Shown piece by piece: positions 9,130-18,200 of a stretch of DNA of 53,020 bases. Position 1 is the stretch's first letter. Every line of letters begins with the position of its first letter. Under the pieces are notes generated by a model, which was given only the letters and a program-made list of their open reading frames with translations, did not search any database and was not told where the DNA came from. Origin of the DNA: Planctomycetota bacterium (GTDB taxonomy: Bacteria > Planctomycetota > Planctomycetia > Pirellulales > Lacipirellulaceae). The position numbers were made by a program, and so were the translations under genes. The stretch is from the NCBI GenBank assembly GCA_024278955.1, contig JAJRSE010000087.1, positions 1-53,020 on the forward strand. Reading direction: 5' to 3'.

Positions 9130-10332
9130 ATGAAACTTATCACTTTCAGCATAACGATTTTGACTGCCATGAGCACATGTCTTTCCGGGAACGCCGCCAA
9201 CTTTGGCGACGACCTGAAGTTCCTCAACCAGCATGTCGACGTGGTTGTACTTCGCGATAAGTCGAGCCAAGCACAGGTGATCGTGGTACCAGCCTGGCAA
9301 GGTCGCGTGATGACCAGCACAGCTCGCGGAGCTAGCGGGGACAGCTTTGGCTGGGTAAACCGTAAACTTATCGCGTCTGGAAAAAAAGAACCGCACATCA
9401 ACGTGTTCGGTGGCGAAGACCGTTTCTGGCTTGGTCCTGAGGGGGGGCAATTTTCGATCTTTTTTGCGAAAGATGTTCCGTTCGATCTGGAGCATTGGTT
9501 CACACCGGCATCGATCGATACCGAACCGTTCGAGGTCGTCAGTCAGAGTGCCAGCCAGGTTTCGTTTCAGCGAGCGATTCATCTCGTCAATTACTCCGGA
9601 ACCGAATTTGATTTGAAAGTGAATCGCGAAGTGCGTCTGCTCAAGGCCCACGAGTCTCTCACGGACCTTGGTGTGACCCTGCCGTCGGGCACGAACGCGG
9701 TTGCATTCGAGTCGGTAAACACCATTGAAAATAGTGGCACACAAGCATGGCAGAAAAAGACCGGTCTGCTCTCGATCTGGATCCTCGGCATGTTCAATGC
9801 CTCCTCCGAATCGGTCGTTGTGATTCCGTTTGAGCATGGGCTGGAGTCTGAGCGGGGTGCGATTGTGAATGATACTTACTTTGGCAAAGTTCCAGCCGAT
9901 CGTCTGGTGATCGGCGACGGCTCGAAAAAAGGTGTGCTGTTCTTCCGAGCAGACGCAAAATATCGCAGTAAAATCGGTCTCTCGCCGCATCGCGCCAAAT
10001 CGGTGCTAGGCAGTTACGATGCTGCTAACCGTACACTGACGTTGGTGAAATTTACGTTCCCAAAAGATACGACGGAGTACGTGAACTCAATGTGGGAGCT
10101 CCAGGAAAATCCTTTCAGTGGTGACACAGTCAATAGCTACAATGATGATGGAAAAATGGGCCACTTTTACGAATTGGAAAGCTCTTCACCGGCGCTCGCT
10201 TTGCAACCAGGCGAGTCGGTCGTTCATCGCCATCAGACGATTCATTTGCAGGGGAGTGAAAAAGAACTCGATGCCATCTCGCAAGCTACGCTAGGTGTTC
10301 GTTTGGATGCAATCCGAAACGTCTTCAAGTAA
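9130..10332 (+). CDS. Exported DUF6786-type protein
   Basis: 400 aa with a signal peptide (MKLITFSITILTAMSTCLSG). Characteristic stretches are GRVMTSTARGASGDSFGWVN and INVFGGEDRFWLGPEGGQFS, which I associate from memory with the DUF6786 family of Planctomycetes and Bacteroidetes. The mostly beta pattern resembles the galactose-mutarotase-like sandwich, so sugar binding or a carbohydrate-related role is possible; no catalytic residues can be assigned. It is the only plus-strand gene in this carbohydrate region. Its last 52 bp belong to a 132-bp repeat found again at 12337. Confidence 0.72.
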   Translation: MKLITFSITILTAMSTCLSGNAANFGDDLKFLNQHVDVVVLRDKSSQAQVIVVPAWQGRVMTSTARGASGDSFGWVNRKLIASGKKEPHINVFGGEDRFWLGPEGGQFSIFFAKDVPFDLEHWFTPASIDTEPFEVVSQSASQVSFQRAIHLVNYSGTEFDLKVNREVRLLKAHESLTDLGVTLPSGTNAVAFESVNTIENSGTQAWQKKTGLLSIWILGMFNASSESVVVIPFEHGLESERGAIVNDTYFGKVPADRLVIGDGSKKGVLFFRADAKYRSKIGLSPHRAKSVLGSYDAANRTLTLVKFTFPKDTTEYVNSMWELQENPFSGDTVNSYNDDGKMGHFYELESSSPALALQPGESVVHRHQTIHLQGSEKELDAISQATLGVRLDAIRNVFK

Positions 10333-10412
10333 TCGTTACCTGTTTTTTTAGGACAACCACTCAGTCCCGCGCCACGCCCAGGCAGATTCGGAAGCCTTCG
10401 CGGGAATCGGAG
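10281..10412. repeat. 132-bp direct repeat, copy 1
   Basis: It begins GCAAGCTACGCTAGGTGTTC inside the end of the DUF6786-type gene and runs into a remnant of an FGE-like gene. Copy 2 is at 12337-12468, exactly 2056 bp away, with about four mismatches. The pair brackets the GHL10-like gene. Confidence 0.9.
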
Positions 10413-10470
10413 GAGGAGAAAAAGGGGCGTATTCTCACGGCCTCCGGTGCGCCGATTACCAATCGGCCAT
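10361..10470 (-). pseudogene. C-terminal remnant of an FGE-like gene
   Basis: Read on the minus strand, this stretch ends SDSREGFRICLGVARD followed by TGA, nearly identical to the end of the intact FGE-like protein at 12417-13499 (SDSRDGFRICLGVPRD). The frame further upstream stays open only for a short distance and has no start. It is tail-to-tail with the DUF6786-type gene, the same spatial relation that copy 2 keeps with the intact gene. The rest of 10413-10541 shows nothing else. Confidence 0.65.
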
Positions 10471-10541
10471 GACGCCTTTGTTTCTTCTGGAGTTGCTACC
10501 TTCTTGACCAGGAAATCTTAGGTGTTGTTGTGTCACCTAAC

Positions 10542-12236
10542 CTACGAGGCTTCTTGTGGGTACAAGCTGACTTCTACCCGATGCACTTTGACGGGGGTTT
10601 TTGCTTCTGTTTTGACTGTGATTGTGTCGCGGCCTTTTCCTGATATTGCTGCAACAGGAAACGTATGGGTTGCAAGATAGTTGCCGTTCTTTAATGTTTC
10701 TTTGTTGTCGAGCTTGCCCGCAACGCCATTGATGGAAACGATTGGAAGCGTCTCTTGCGAAGGTTGCGATGCGAATTCGATCACGGTCTCGACTTGCCAG
10801 CCAGCGACAGGTGCAGGCCCCAGTGGCAAGGAGAAAGAAAATTGTGTCCCGCTGGCAGGCAACGGAGCGCGGTAGTTTTCGCCGGGAGCAGTGACATCTC
10901 GATAAGTAATGGTGTGACGACGAGGCAGCTTCCGAAGTATTTCAATCGACGAGAACGATTTGAGCATACGCTGGTACTCAGGGATCGACCATCGCGATTG
11001 AAAGTAGTTGAAAAGGTAAACCACATCTGCCCCGCCCGACAAAACCGCGACGGCAGCACCGGTTGCATCTTCATGCGTTACGGTATGTGCTGCTGCCCCG
11101 GGACTGGAGCGACAAAGTGCCTCCAGGCCGCCGGCAAGGGTTATCCGGTCACCCAGAAGCTCTCGCCATTTCCCCAGCGGCATATCAAATTCCAGCGTGG
11201 CCCAACGTGGTGCAATAACAACGAGATCAACCAAATTTTCTTTTGCCCATGCCGGGGCGTCGAGCCCCAGCTTGATCGCAGTTACGGGAGAAGAGGGGAC
11301 TCGCACGCCCAATTTCACCGCATGACCGCGACGTTTGGCAGCAGCATCGACAAGCGTACGGATATCCCGCAGCCATTCTGTCAGAATCTGACGCCCCTGC
11401 TGCTCTTTGCCTTTACTGAAGAGGTAGGGTTCGCGCAGGAAGTCTAATTCCAGTCCATCGATGTCGTAACGTTCGAGTGTTTCAGTAATCAACGCCCGGT
11501 AATGGTCTCGCACTTCCGGATGGGCAAAGTCCAAAGCACGAGCGTAATAGCCCGGATCACCTTGCCGAAAAAGCTCGGGCTTGCGCCAAAATTCGCTGTG
11601 GAACGGATGCTCAAGATTATTGTTGTAATGAACGTCGTTCATTCGCAGCGAAATCCATGGTGAGATGCCATGATGACGGCAGCGTTTGGCAACACGTGCA
11701 GAGTAATCGACTCCTTCGTTATGGAGGGCGAGCATATTGTGGACAAGTTTGCGGTAATTTTTACGGTTCTCTTGTTTCACGTTCGCAAAAAACGGTTGAT
11801 CGTCGGAACCTTCTGGGTCGTAGCCATCCCAGAAGGCTTCCCATACCTTGCTGCGATAGTTTGTTCGCCTTGCGTTTGTGTTGCACATCAGCACACTCAC
11901 CCCGGCACCGGCGAGTACGTCAACATAACGATCCACCGTCTCGCCAGCTTTGCCAGGCAGGATCTGCTGAGAAAAGAAGAAATCGGTGCAGTCTTCGTTG
12001 TGCAGCAGTCCGGTCAGTTTTTTCTGTTGTGTCGCTTCTGTATGCCCGAGAACATTTTCATTCCCCACCAGGATGGAGCAGACCCCGAAGCCTGACAATC
12101 CGGCAGTCCCCAGCTGCAACATGGTCCGTCGAGAGAGGGACGGCTTGATCGTATCCAGATCGGGGCTATTCACTTTGCCCGAACTCAAAGAGCCTGCAAC
12201 CGACCAGGCAAAAGAGGAAAGGTGCTGATGATTCAT
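10542..12236 (-). CDS. Tat-exported TIM-barrel glycoside hydrolase-like protein (GHL10-like)
   Basis: 564 aa. An AGGAG site lies ten bases before the ATG. Residues about 34-60 form a Tat signal (SRRTMLQLGTAGLSGFG). The central region has the pattern of GHL10/DUF187-type barrels: motion from FHSEFWRKPELFRQGDPGYY through VRDHYRALITETLERYDIDG to LELDFLREPY, the last being the usual place of an acidic catalytic residue. The final 130 residues are a beta domain. Substrate unknown. The gene is isolated between two copies of a 132-bp repeat and its 5' leader contains a perfect hairpin, which suggests that it arrived as a block. Confidence 0.72.
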   Translation of the reverse strand: MNHQHLSSFAWSVAGSLSSGKVNSPDLDTIKPSLSRRTMLQLGTAGLSGFGVCSILVGNENVLGHTEATQQKKLTGLLHNEDCTDFFFSQQILPGKAGETVDRYVDVLAGAGVSVLMCNTNARRTNYRSKVWEAFWDGYDPEGSDDQPFFANVKQENRKNYRKLVHNMLALHNEGVDYSARVAKRCRHHGISPWISLRMNDVHYNNNLEHPFHSEFWRKPELFRQGDPGYYARALDFAHPEVRDHYRALITETLERYDIDGLELDFLREPYLFSKGKEQQGRQILTEWLRDIRTLVDAAAKRRGHAVKLGVRVPSSPVTAIKLGLDAPAWAKENLVDLVVIAPRWATLEFDMPLGKWRELLGDRITLAGGLEALCRSSPGAAAHTVTHEDATGAAVAVLSGGADVVYLFNYFQSRWSIPEYQRMLKSFSSIEILRKLPRRHTITYRDVTAPGENYRAPLPASGTQFSFSLPLGPAPVAGWQVETVIEFASQPSQETLPIVSINGVAGKLDNKETLKNGNYLATHTFPVAAISGKGRDTITVKTEAKTPVKVHRVEVSLYPQEAS

Positions 12237-12255
12237 TATTGAAATATCTCCTATG

Positions 12256-12289
12256 TACTCGTTCCCAAGGAGGACCTTGGGAACGAGTA
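12256..12289. repeat. REP-like perfect hairpin
   Basis: Arms TACTCGTTCCCAAGG (12256-12270) and CCTTGGGAACGAGTA (12275-12289) pair at all 15 positions around AGGA. The CTCGTTCCCA...TGGGAACGAG stem is a pattern I know from widespread bacterial REP repeats. It lies in the untranslated leader of the GHL10-like gene, 20 bp above its start, and could also affect its expression. The adjacent GGTGTCAAGTACCTTTGTTA has the look of repeat-associated flank. Confidence 0.7.
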
Positions 12290-12336
12290 AAAAGCTGGGA
12301 GGGAAAAGGTGTCAAGTACCTTTGTTACCCCACCTT

Positions 12337-12468
12337 GCAAGCTACGCTAGGTGTTCGTTCGGATGCAATCCGAAACGTCTTCAAGTAATCGTTACCTGTT
12401 TTTTTAGGACAACCACTCAGTCCCGCGGCACGCCCAGGCAGATTCGGAAGCCGTCGCGGGAGTCGGAG
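12337..12468. repeat. 132-bp direct repeat, copy 2
   Basis: It matches 10281-10412 and includes a copy of the last codons of the DUF6786-type gene (without the rest of that gene) joined to the end of the intact FGE-like gene. Confidence 0.9.
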
Positions 12469-13499
12469 TAGCTGGGACCGTGGAGGCCAAGGCGAACCGC
12501 GCAGCGCGCGTTGCCAGGTACGTCAAAGTAGTTGCCACCCCGACAGACAGGGCGCGGATCCTTGTCGACGAAATACAGCTCTTCGTGTCCTCCTTTCGGA
12601 TCGAAGTGGTCCAGAACGATCTCCCATACTCCGCCGCACATATCAGCCAGACCAAAACCGTTTCGGCCTTTCTCACTGTAGTGGTCTACCGGCGAGACGA
12701 ACGCAAACCCGTCGCTCCACGGAGCGTTCGCCAGCGGCCAGATCTTGTTTCGACCCGGAAGGAAATCGACGGCTGAGATATTCAGTCTTCCTTCTCCGTC
12801 GTTGAGTTCGTTTCCCCACCAGAAGTAGGTGCTTTGGCGACCGCCCCGGCACGCATAGGCCCACTCGGCTTCGGTGGGCAGGCGGTATTCGAGCCCTTTC
12901 GGCAGCCGTCCCGCGTCGCGTCCCCGTTTCGTCAACCACTTGCAAAAAGCTCTTCCGTCATTCCAACTCACGCATACGACCGGATAACAGTCCCGCAACG
13001 GGAAACCGAAATTCGGATCACGCCAGCTCTTATCTTCCATCGGCTTCCAGGGATGCAGCACCTTTTCCGTCAACTGATATCCGTCCCACTCCGGATCAAA
13101 ACACTCCGTCTCACCGCCCGATTTCTCAGCATCACTTACGTAACCTGTTTCTTCCACAAAGCGTTTGAATTGTCCCACCGTGACTTCCGTACGCCCCATC
13201 CAGAAACCATCTTTCACTCGCATCAATCGTGGTTGTTCGCCTTCGTACGACTCGCGCCGCGTCCCCCCTTCGGCGCCGCCTTCGATTCCGATAGCCCAGG
13301 CACGCTCAGCAGATGTGCTGCCCATCATAAATTCACCAGGCGGAATGGAAACCACTTCGAGAGTCACATCACGTCCCAGTTCAACCTGCTTCGATGCGTC
13401 CTGCGCTGACGCCGCACTACCAGTACCGCTAACCCCGATGATTATCGCAAGGAGTGCCAGGGTTGTCGGAAATAGGAAAGAAACACAGGGGATTCTCAT
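12417..13499 (-). CDS. Secreted FGE/SUMF1-like domain protein
   Basis: 360 aa from the ATG at 13499, chosen because a signal peptide follows at once (SFLFPTTLALLAIIIGVSGT). The rest is one formylglycine-generating-enzyme-fold domain: VSIPPGEFMMGST, EVTVGQFKRFVEETGYVSDA, YPVVCVSWNDGRAFCKWL, YRLPTEAEWAYACRGG, and GFRICLG at the end. Catalytic FGEs carry two active-site cysteines near CxxxxC; here only one is seen (NARCAVR), so genuine sulfatase activation is doubtful and binding or another role is possible. No sulfatase gene is nearby. It lies downstream of the propeller paralogue 2 gene, 148 bp away. Confidence 0.85.
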   Translation of the reverse strand: MRIPCVSFLFPTTLALLAIIIGVSGTGSAASAQDASKQVELGRDVTLEVVSIPPGEFMMGSTSAERAWAIGIEGGAEGGTRRESYEGEQPRLMRVKDGFWMGRTEVTVGQFKRFVEETGYVSDAEKSGGETECFDPEWDGYQLTEKVLHPWKPMEDKSWRDPNFGFPLRDCYPVVCVSWNDGRAFCKWLTKRGRDAGRLPKGLEYRLPTEAEWAYACRGGRQSTYFWWGNELNDGEGRLNISAVDFLPGRNKIWPLANAPWSDGFAFVSPVDHYSEKGRNGFGLADMCGGVWEIVLDHFDPKGGHEELYFVDKDPRPVCRGGNYFDVPGNARCAVRLGLHGPSYSDSRDGFRICLGVPRD

Positions 13500-13647
13500 A
13501 AGGCGTTCTCTTTTCAAATTTCGAGTCTTGAGGGCATACGCATCAAGCGTTGCTCCGAACAGCAGCAAGGCATTTACTCTCCGAATAAAGTTCGTCCGCA
13601 TAAAAAGTGTCAGCATCGTGAGTCCTCTCTTTTAGAAGTCTAATAAA

Positions 13648-15159
13648 TTACTCGCCCAGAAAACGAAAAGAATACAAATCAGCATCCTTCAAATAAAAAC
13701 GCAGCTTCACCACGCGACCCTTCAAGGCACTTACGTCCGTCCCCTGGTTCCACGACACCACGCGCTCGACCGAATCGCCGAAATGCTCTGGACTATCGGC
13801 CAAGGCAAATCCCTCGATTGGTTTGCCGTCTTGATCTTGAATTTCAACGCGCAAACTCCCCGCAGCCGAGGTCGCAAAATTAATCCTCAGCTCTGACCCA
13901 GCAAACGTCAGCGGTTTCGTAATCAACTCGCCGCCGCTCATCGCCGCAGCCACCGAAACAAACCCGTCTAAACGCAACGTGTAACGCCTTAACGCATTGC
14001 TGTTGCCCGTCCATGTGCTCTCCGAAGCGTACAGCGACAACTCGTTTCCAGCCCCCGGCAACGCCGATTTAGTTTCGACCAAGTGTGAAGCAATAAAATG
14101 CTGGCCATACTGCCAAGTCCCCGGCCGTTCGATTCCAGGGCGAAGAAAAGCCTCGTTCCAACGCTTAAAATTCACCCCGTCGCGGCTCACCATGAGCAAG
14201 CCTTCGCCCAGTGCTGTGCCATACCGTTGCGTCACATCAGCTCGCTGCTTGCGATGCTCGCTCTCTGGCAAAGCCTTCATCGACTCCGACCAACCACGAT
14301 CCAAATATCGAGTCGGGAAGCCTATTTGCAAATGTGGCGCTCGGTCATACGACTTCACTTGATTTGTATACAGTTCATCGTCGGGCGAGTCCTCGTAGGC
14401 CAGGTCCGCTTCGTTCGTCCAGTTCAAAAAATCGCTTGACGTTGCAGTCCGCACGGCCCGAATGCCAGCTGGGCTCCAATTCTCTGGTGTCGTCACGCCT
14501 TCGGTAAAGTATCGCCAATAGGCCCGATATTGGCCCGAGCTTGAGTCCCAATACCCCACATTTTGTGAATCGAACGCTCCGTGCGAAATCACCACTTGGT
14601 CGTGCATCTGTGACCAATGAATTCCGTCGGGCGATCGAAACGCATACAGTCCCCCTTCTCGGGCGCCATCGCCGGCCAACGCCTTGTAGCGAGATTCAGC
14701 CGTGCAGTCCGGGTTTGTATCAAGAAACGGCGAAAAATTGTGGACGCCGACACCGGTCCAGACAATGTTATTTTTCTTCGAGCCGCTATGTTCAAACAAA
14801 CCGAGCTCGGGCTTCGTCCAATGAATGCCGTCGTTGCTTTCGGCATAGCAATGCGATTCTTTGCCCAAGATGATTTTTCCATTCTCAATGCTAAGCTTTG
14901 AGCCACGATAGTACATCCGATACTTCTCGCCATCCTGGAACACGCTGTGGTAACCGCTACCTGCGCCTTCCCAGGGTGCATCATGCACGATCGAAATTTC
15001 GCGTGCCACGGGGTGATGCAATTCCTGCCGGGCATCGATTAGCTGGTCGATCAAAAAATTATCGATAAACAATTCTCGTCGCGAGCCAATCTCGATCGGT
15101 TCAACGGCACTCGCTGCCAGAGGCGTAAGCCATAGACAAACTAACAAAATTATTTTCAT
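13648..15159 (-). CDS. Secreted glycosidase-like protein, five-bladed propeller (paralogue 2)
   Basis: 503 aa with a Sec signal (MKIILLVCLWLTPLAASA) and an AGGAAA ribosome site. It begins IEIGSRRELFIDNFLIDQLI and shares most motifs with the protein at 6019-7644 (HDAPWEGAGSGYHSVFQDGE, FDSQNVGYWD, YRAYWRYF, FPTRYLDRGWSESMKALPE, RWNEAFLRPGIERP). The shared FDSQN...YRAYWRYF block is the most likely catalytic face, though I cannot assign residues. Unlike paralogue 1 it uses a Sec rather than a Tat signal. A deleted copy of its 5' end is present at 20511-20612. Confidence 0.78.
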   Translation of the reverse strand: MKIILLVCLWLTPLAASAVEPIEIGSRRELFIDNFLIDQLIDARQELHHPVAREISIVHDAPWEGAGSGYHSVFQDGEKYRMYYRGSKLSIENGKIILGKESHCYAESNDGIHWTKPELGLFEHSGSKKNNIVWTGVGVHNFSPFLDTNPDCTAESRYKALAGDGAREGGLYAFRSPDGIHWSQMHDQVVISHGAFDSQNVGYWDSSSGQYRAYWRYFTEGVTTPENWSPAGIRAVRTATSSDFLNWTNEADLAYEDSPDDELYTNQVKSYDRAPHLQIGFPTRYLDRGWSESMKALPESEHRKQRADVTQRYGTALGEGLLMVSRDGVNFKRWNEAFLRPGIERPGTWQYGQHFIASHLVETKSALPGAGNELSLYASESTWTGNSNALRRYTLRLDGFVSVAAAMSGGELITKPLTFAGSELRINFATSAAGSLRVEIQDQDGKPIEGFALADSPEHFGDSVERVVSWNQGTDVSALKGRVVKLRFYLKDADLYSFRFLGE

Positions 15160-15249
15160 GGCGGCATTTCCTAAGAGTTTTGTGTAAATTCAAGATTGCA
15201 GCAGTGTTGAATGTGCGATGGCCCAAGATAGACGGATACCGGATGCAGT

Positions 15250-18200
15250 TCACTTAAATGTTGGGCCGATTGCGTAGAGAATACCGTCGGTCCCGGCGAT
15301 ATAGAGTGTCTGATTAATCCCAATGGCTGGCGAACGTCCGACTTTTCCAGGCAGCGGAAATTGCCATCGCGGTGTTCCATCCTGATTGATGGCGTGAAGC
15401 AGGTTGTCTCGGGACACGATATAGATTACTCCGTCCGCGCCGATGGCTGGTGACGACGATACGCCTCCTTGGGTTTGGTAAGACCATTTTTTCGTGCCAT
15501 CGGGGCGAACACAGTACACTTTGTGGTCGAAGGAGCCCACGATCAAGCTGCCGTCTGATGCGATACTAGGCGAACAGTAGATGGCGCCGCCGGTCTTGAA
15601 CTTCCATCGTTCTGTTCCGTCGGCGTTGATCGCATGGAGGCATGTGTCGACGGACCCGACATAAACGGTGCCATCGTTGCCAACAGCGGGCGACGACTCG
15701 ATAACACCACCCGTCTTGAAGGTCCACTTTTTTGTTCCGTCCGGGTTAATAGCGTAGAGCTGGTGATCGTTTGCCCCAACAAAGATGGTGCCGTCTTCGC
15801 CAACAGCTGCCGTCGATTGAACAACGCTGCCGGTGGCGTAGGTCCATTTCGCTTCGCCATCGGGAGTGATCGCGTGCAGCTTTCCATTATCGGAACCCTG
15901 GTAAATGGTACCGTCAGGTCCGAGTGTCGGGGATGCGTAAACGGTGCTGCCCAGCGAATAACTCCAGCGTTGCGTTCCGTCCGGATTGATGGCATAGAGA
16001 GTCCCATCGTGGTCTGGTGTATAGACAATTCCGTCTGGGGCGACAGCAGGTGACGACCCCATGACGCTGGCTGTGGCGAATTTCCATTTTACTCGGCCAT
16101 CGGGATGAATCGCATAGAGCCCGCTGTCATAGATTCCGGCATAGATCATTCCGTCTGCGCCAACGACCGCTGATGTGGGAGCCTTCTCTCCCGTTCTCAG
16201 TGCCCATTGTTGTGTTGCCGTTTGAGGTCCTTTGTACGGACTGAGGCCAGTGTGTTGAGCGTTGCCGCGAAACATTGCCCACGGCCTCCCATTATCGGCG
16301 TCGGATTCCGTTTTCTCCGTTGCACGCGGCAAGCAGTCTTCAACATAGGCATGGCTGCAAACGTCGGGTTTGCTGAGTGGCAAGTGATAGAGCCAATCGG
16401 CCGCCTCGTAGTAAATGACCTCGCTCACTTCGCTGGTGTGCGCTAAGCACTCACAGGCGATTTCACCACGACGACGCATGGAGCCTTCGTAGTCTTTGTG
16501 ACGCAGTGATTCCTGGGCTTCAAAGAAAAAGCTGCGCGGTCCACGGAATGAGGAACCGAAATTGTCGGCTAGGTCGGCGAAGTTGTGGCGAAGGTATATG
16601 TCTAGTGGCTTGGAATCGGGAAGTCCTCGGACACCGAACAATACTGGTTCGGTGGACAGTCCCGACAGGTCAAGCATTGTCATGCCTTCACCAATATGGT
16701 CGGCGTAGTTGATGCTCGACCAGACTCCCGAGTAGTTTCGCCCGTAAGGTTTTCCTTCCGAATCGACCGCCAACTCAAGTTCCGCTTTGGCGTCAAGAAC
16801 CGCTTTCTCGCGCAGCGGCAAAACGATGCGTGTACGAACGCCAGGGAACGTCTTCTCAAGGTCCTGGAGTAAAAGGCGAACACCCGTGGCGACCTCTCGG
16901 TTACGCACGTATCGCCAGCGGAATTCTGAGTCTTCTGACTGACACTGGTTCAACCATTCTTTGGCCTGCCATGTGGTTGTCTTTTCCACGGATTTCTTTT
17001 CGGCGGCCCAGGCTTTCAGCACTGGATCGTTCGCTGCGGCGATCGGTGCGAATGCGCGATCGATTCCCAGATAGCTGTGAATCTTCCTTCCAGTACGACG
17101 GTATTGCACGATCGGTTGAAGACCGTCTTCGCCATCAACGACGGAATAAGGCAGACTGACATGCGTTCGAGTGCTGATATACAGTTCGTCAAAGGCGGGA
17201 TACTTCAGCAGAGTGGCCATTTCCTTCAGGACATTCGTTCGCATCGCTGATCGATTCAGATCGAGCATCTCGACGGACCAGGGAGCTCCCATGTCAATGA
17301 CGACCCGATGCCCCTTCAGCGGCAATCGTTCTGGTCCGTCCTTCGTAATCCTCTGAGAATTAACGGTGGCTTTGAATTCTGAGTGATAACCGCCTGACTG
17401 AGGAATGTTGGCAGCCCTGGTCAGGCCTTCCGGATCCAGGGTCTTGTCCAAGGCCCAATACACGTGACCGCGGCCTAGTCGATTCCCCGCTTTGGCAAAC
17501 ATCTGCACAGGCGCGTCGGTTGGCAGGTCGAGCGTCTCTTCGGCAGCCGAGGGATTCGACAAAATCAGAAACCGTTTGTCAGCGGGGATCTTCAAATTTG
17601 CAATTCGGATTCCGTCGCCATGTTTTTCCACCTGGTAGCCGGTCAGAATTGTTTGATGTTGCACCGCCTGTTCCTGGAATTGCCCGAATGGGCGTAGCTG
17701 AAATTCGCCATCAGGCTGCCGTTGCAAGACCAGCGAATCTGCGTGCTGTGGAGGAAAATGACTGGCAGTGATTTGCAGATTGTCGTGGGCTTTTCGGAAA
17801 CGATCTAAAAAGGCGTCGGCATTTTCCACGCCTGGAATATCGATCGTATTGATCTGCCCTGCGGCTTCCTGCCCCATCTGTTTCAACACAGTTCGGAAAT
17901 GGGCGAAGCATGTCTCTTCGGGATGGTAGTTCACTACAGGCGAAGCGAATGGCAGGAATCCCCAGAGATATTTTCCGTCTGGATCAAATGTTGGGATTTC
18001 GTAGTACTTGGTGAGTGCCGGTTCAAAGGGACGAAAACTGGCGGTCAGTCGGATGCCATGATCCATGGCGCTCTGGGAAATAATGGTCCCCAGATTTCGC
18101 TGCAACCGAAGTTCACAGAGTTTTCGATTCCATCCCCAGGGCAAAACCTGAGCCGAGCCCTTTTCTTTGAGGCTCTCTTGTTTACGAGTGTGAATCAACG

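Noticed and set aside
8986..9990. 334-codon open frame on the minus strand
   Set aside because: It is antisense to the DUF6786-type gene, has no domain or signal peptide and reads as a codon-bias shadow.
15253..16203. Regular repeats every 120 bp, considered as CRISPR or satellite
   Set aside because: They are in-frame propeller units that differ from one another, with no spacers.
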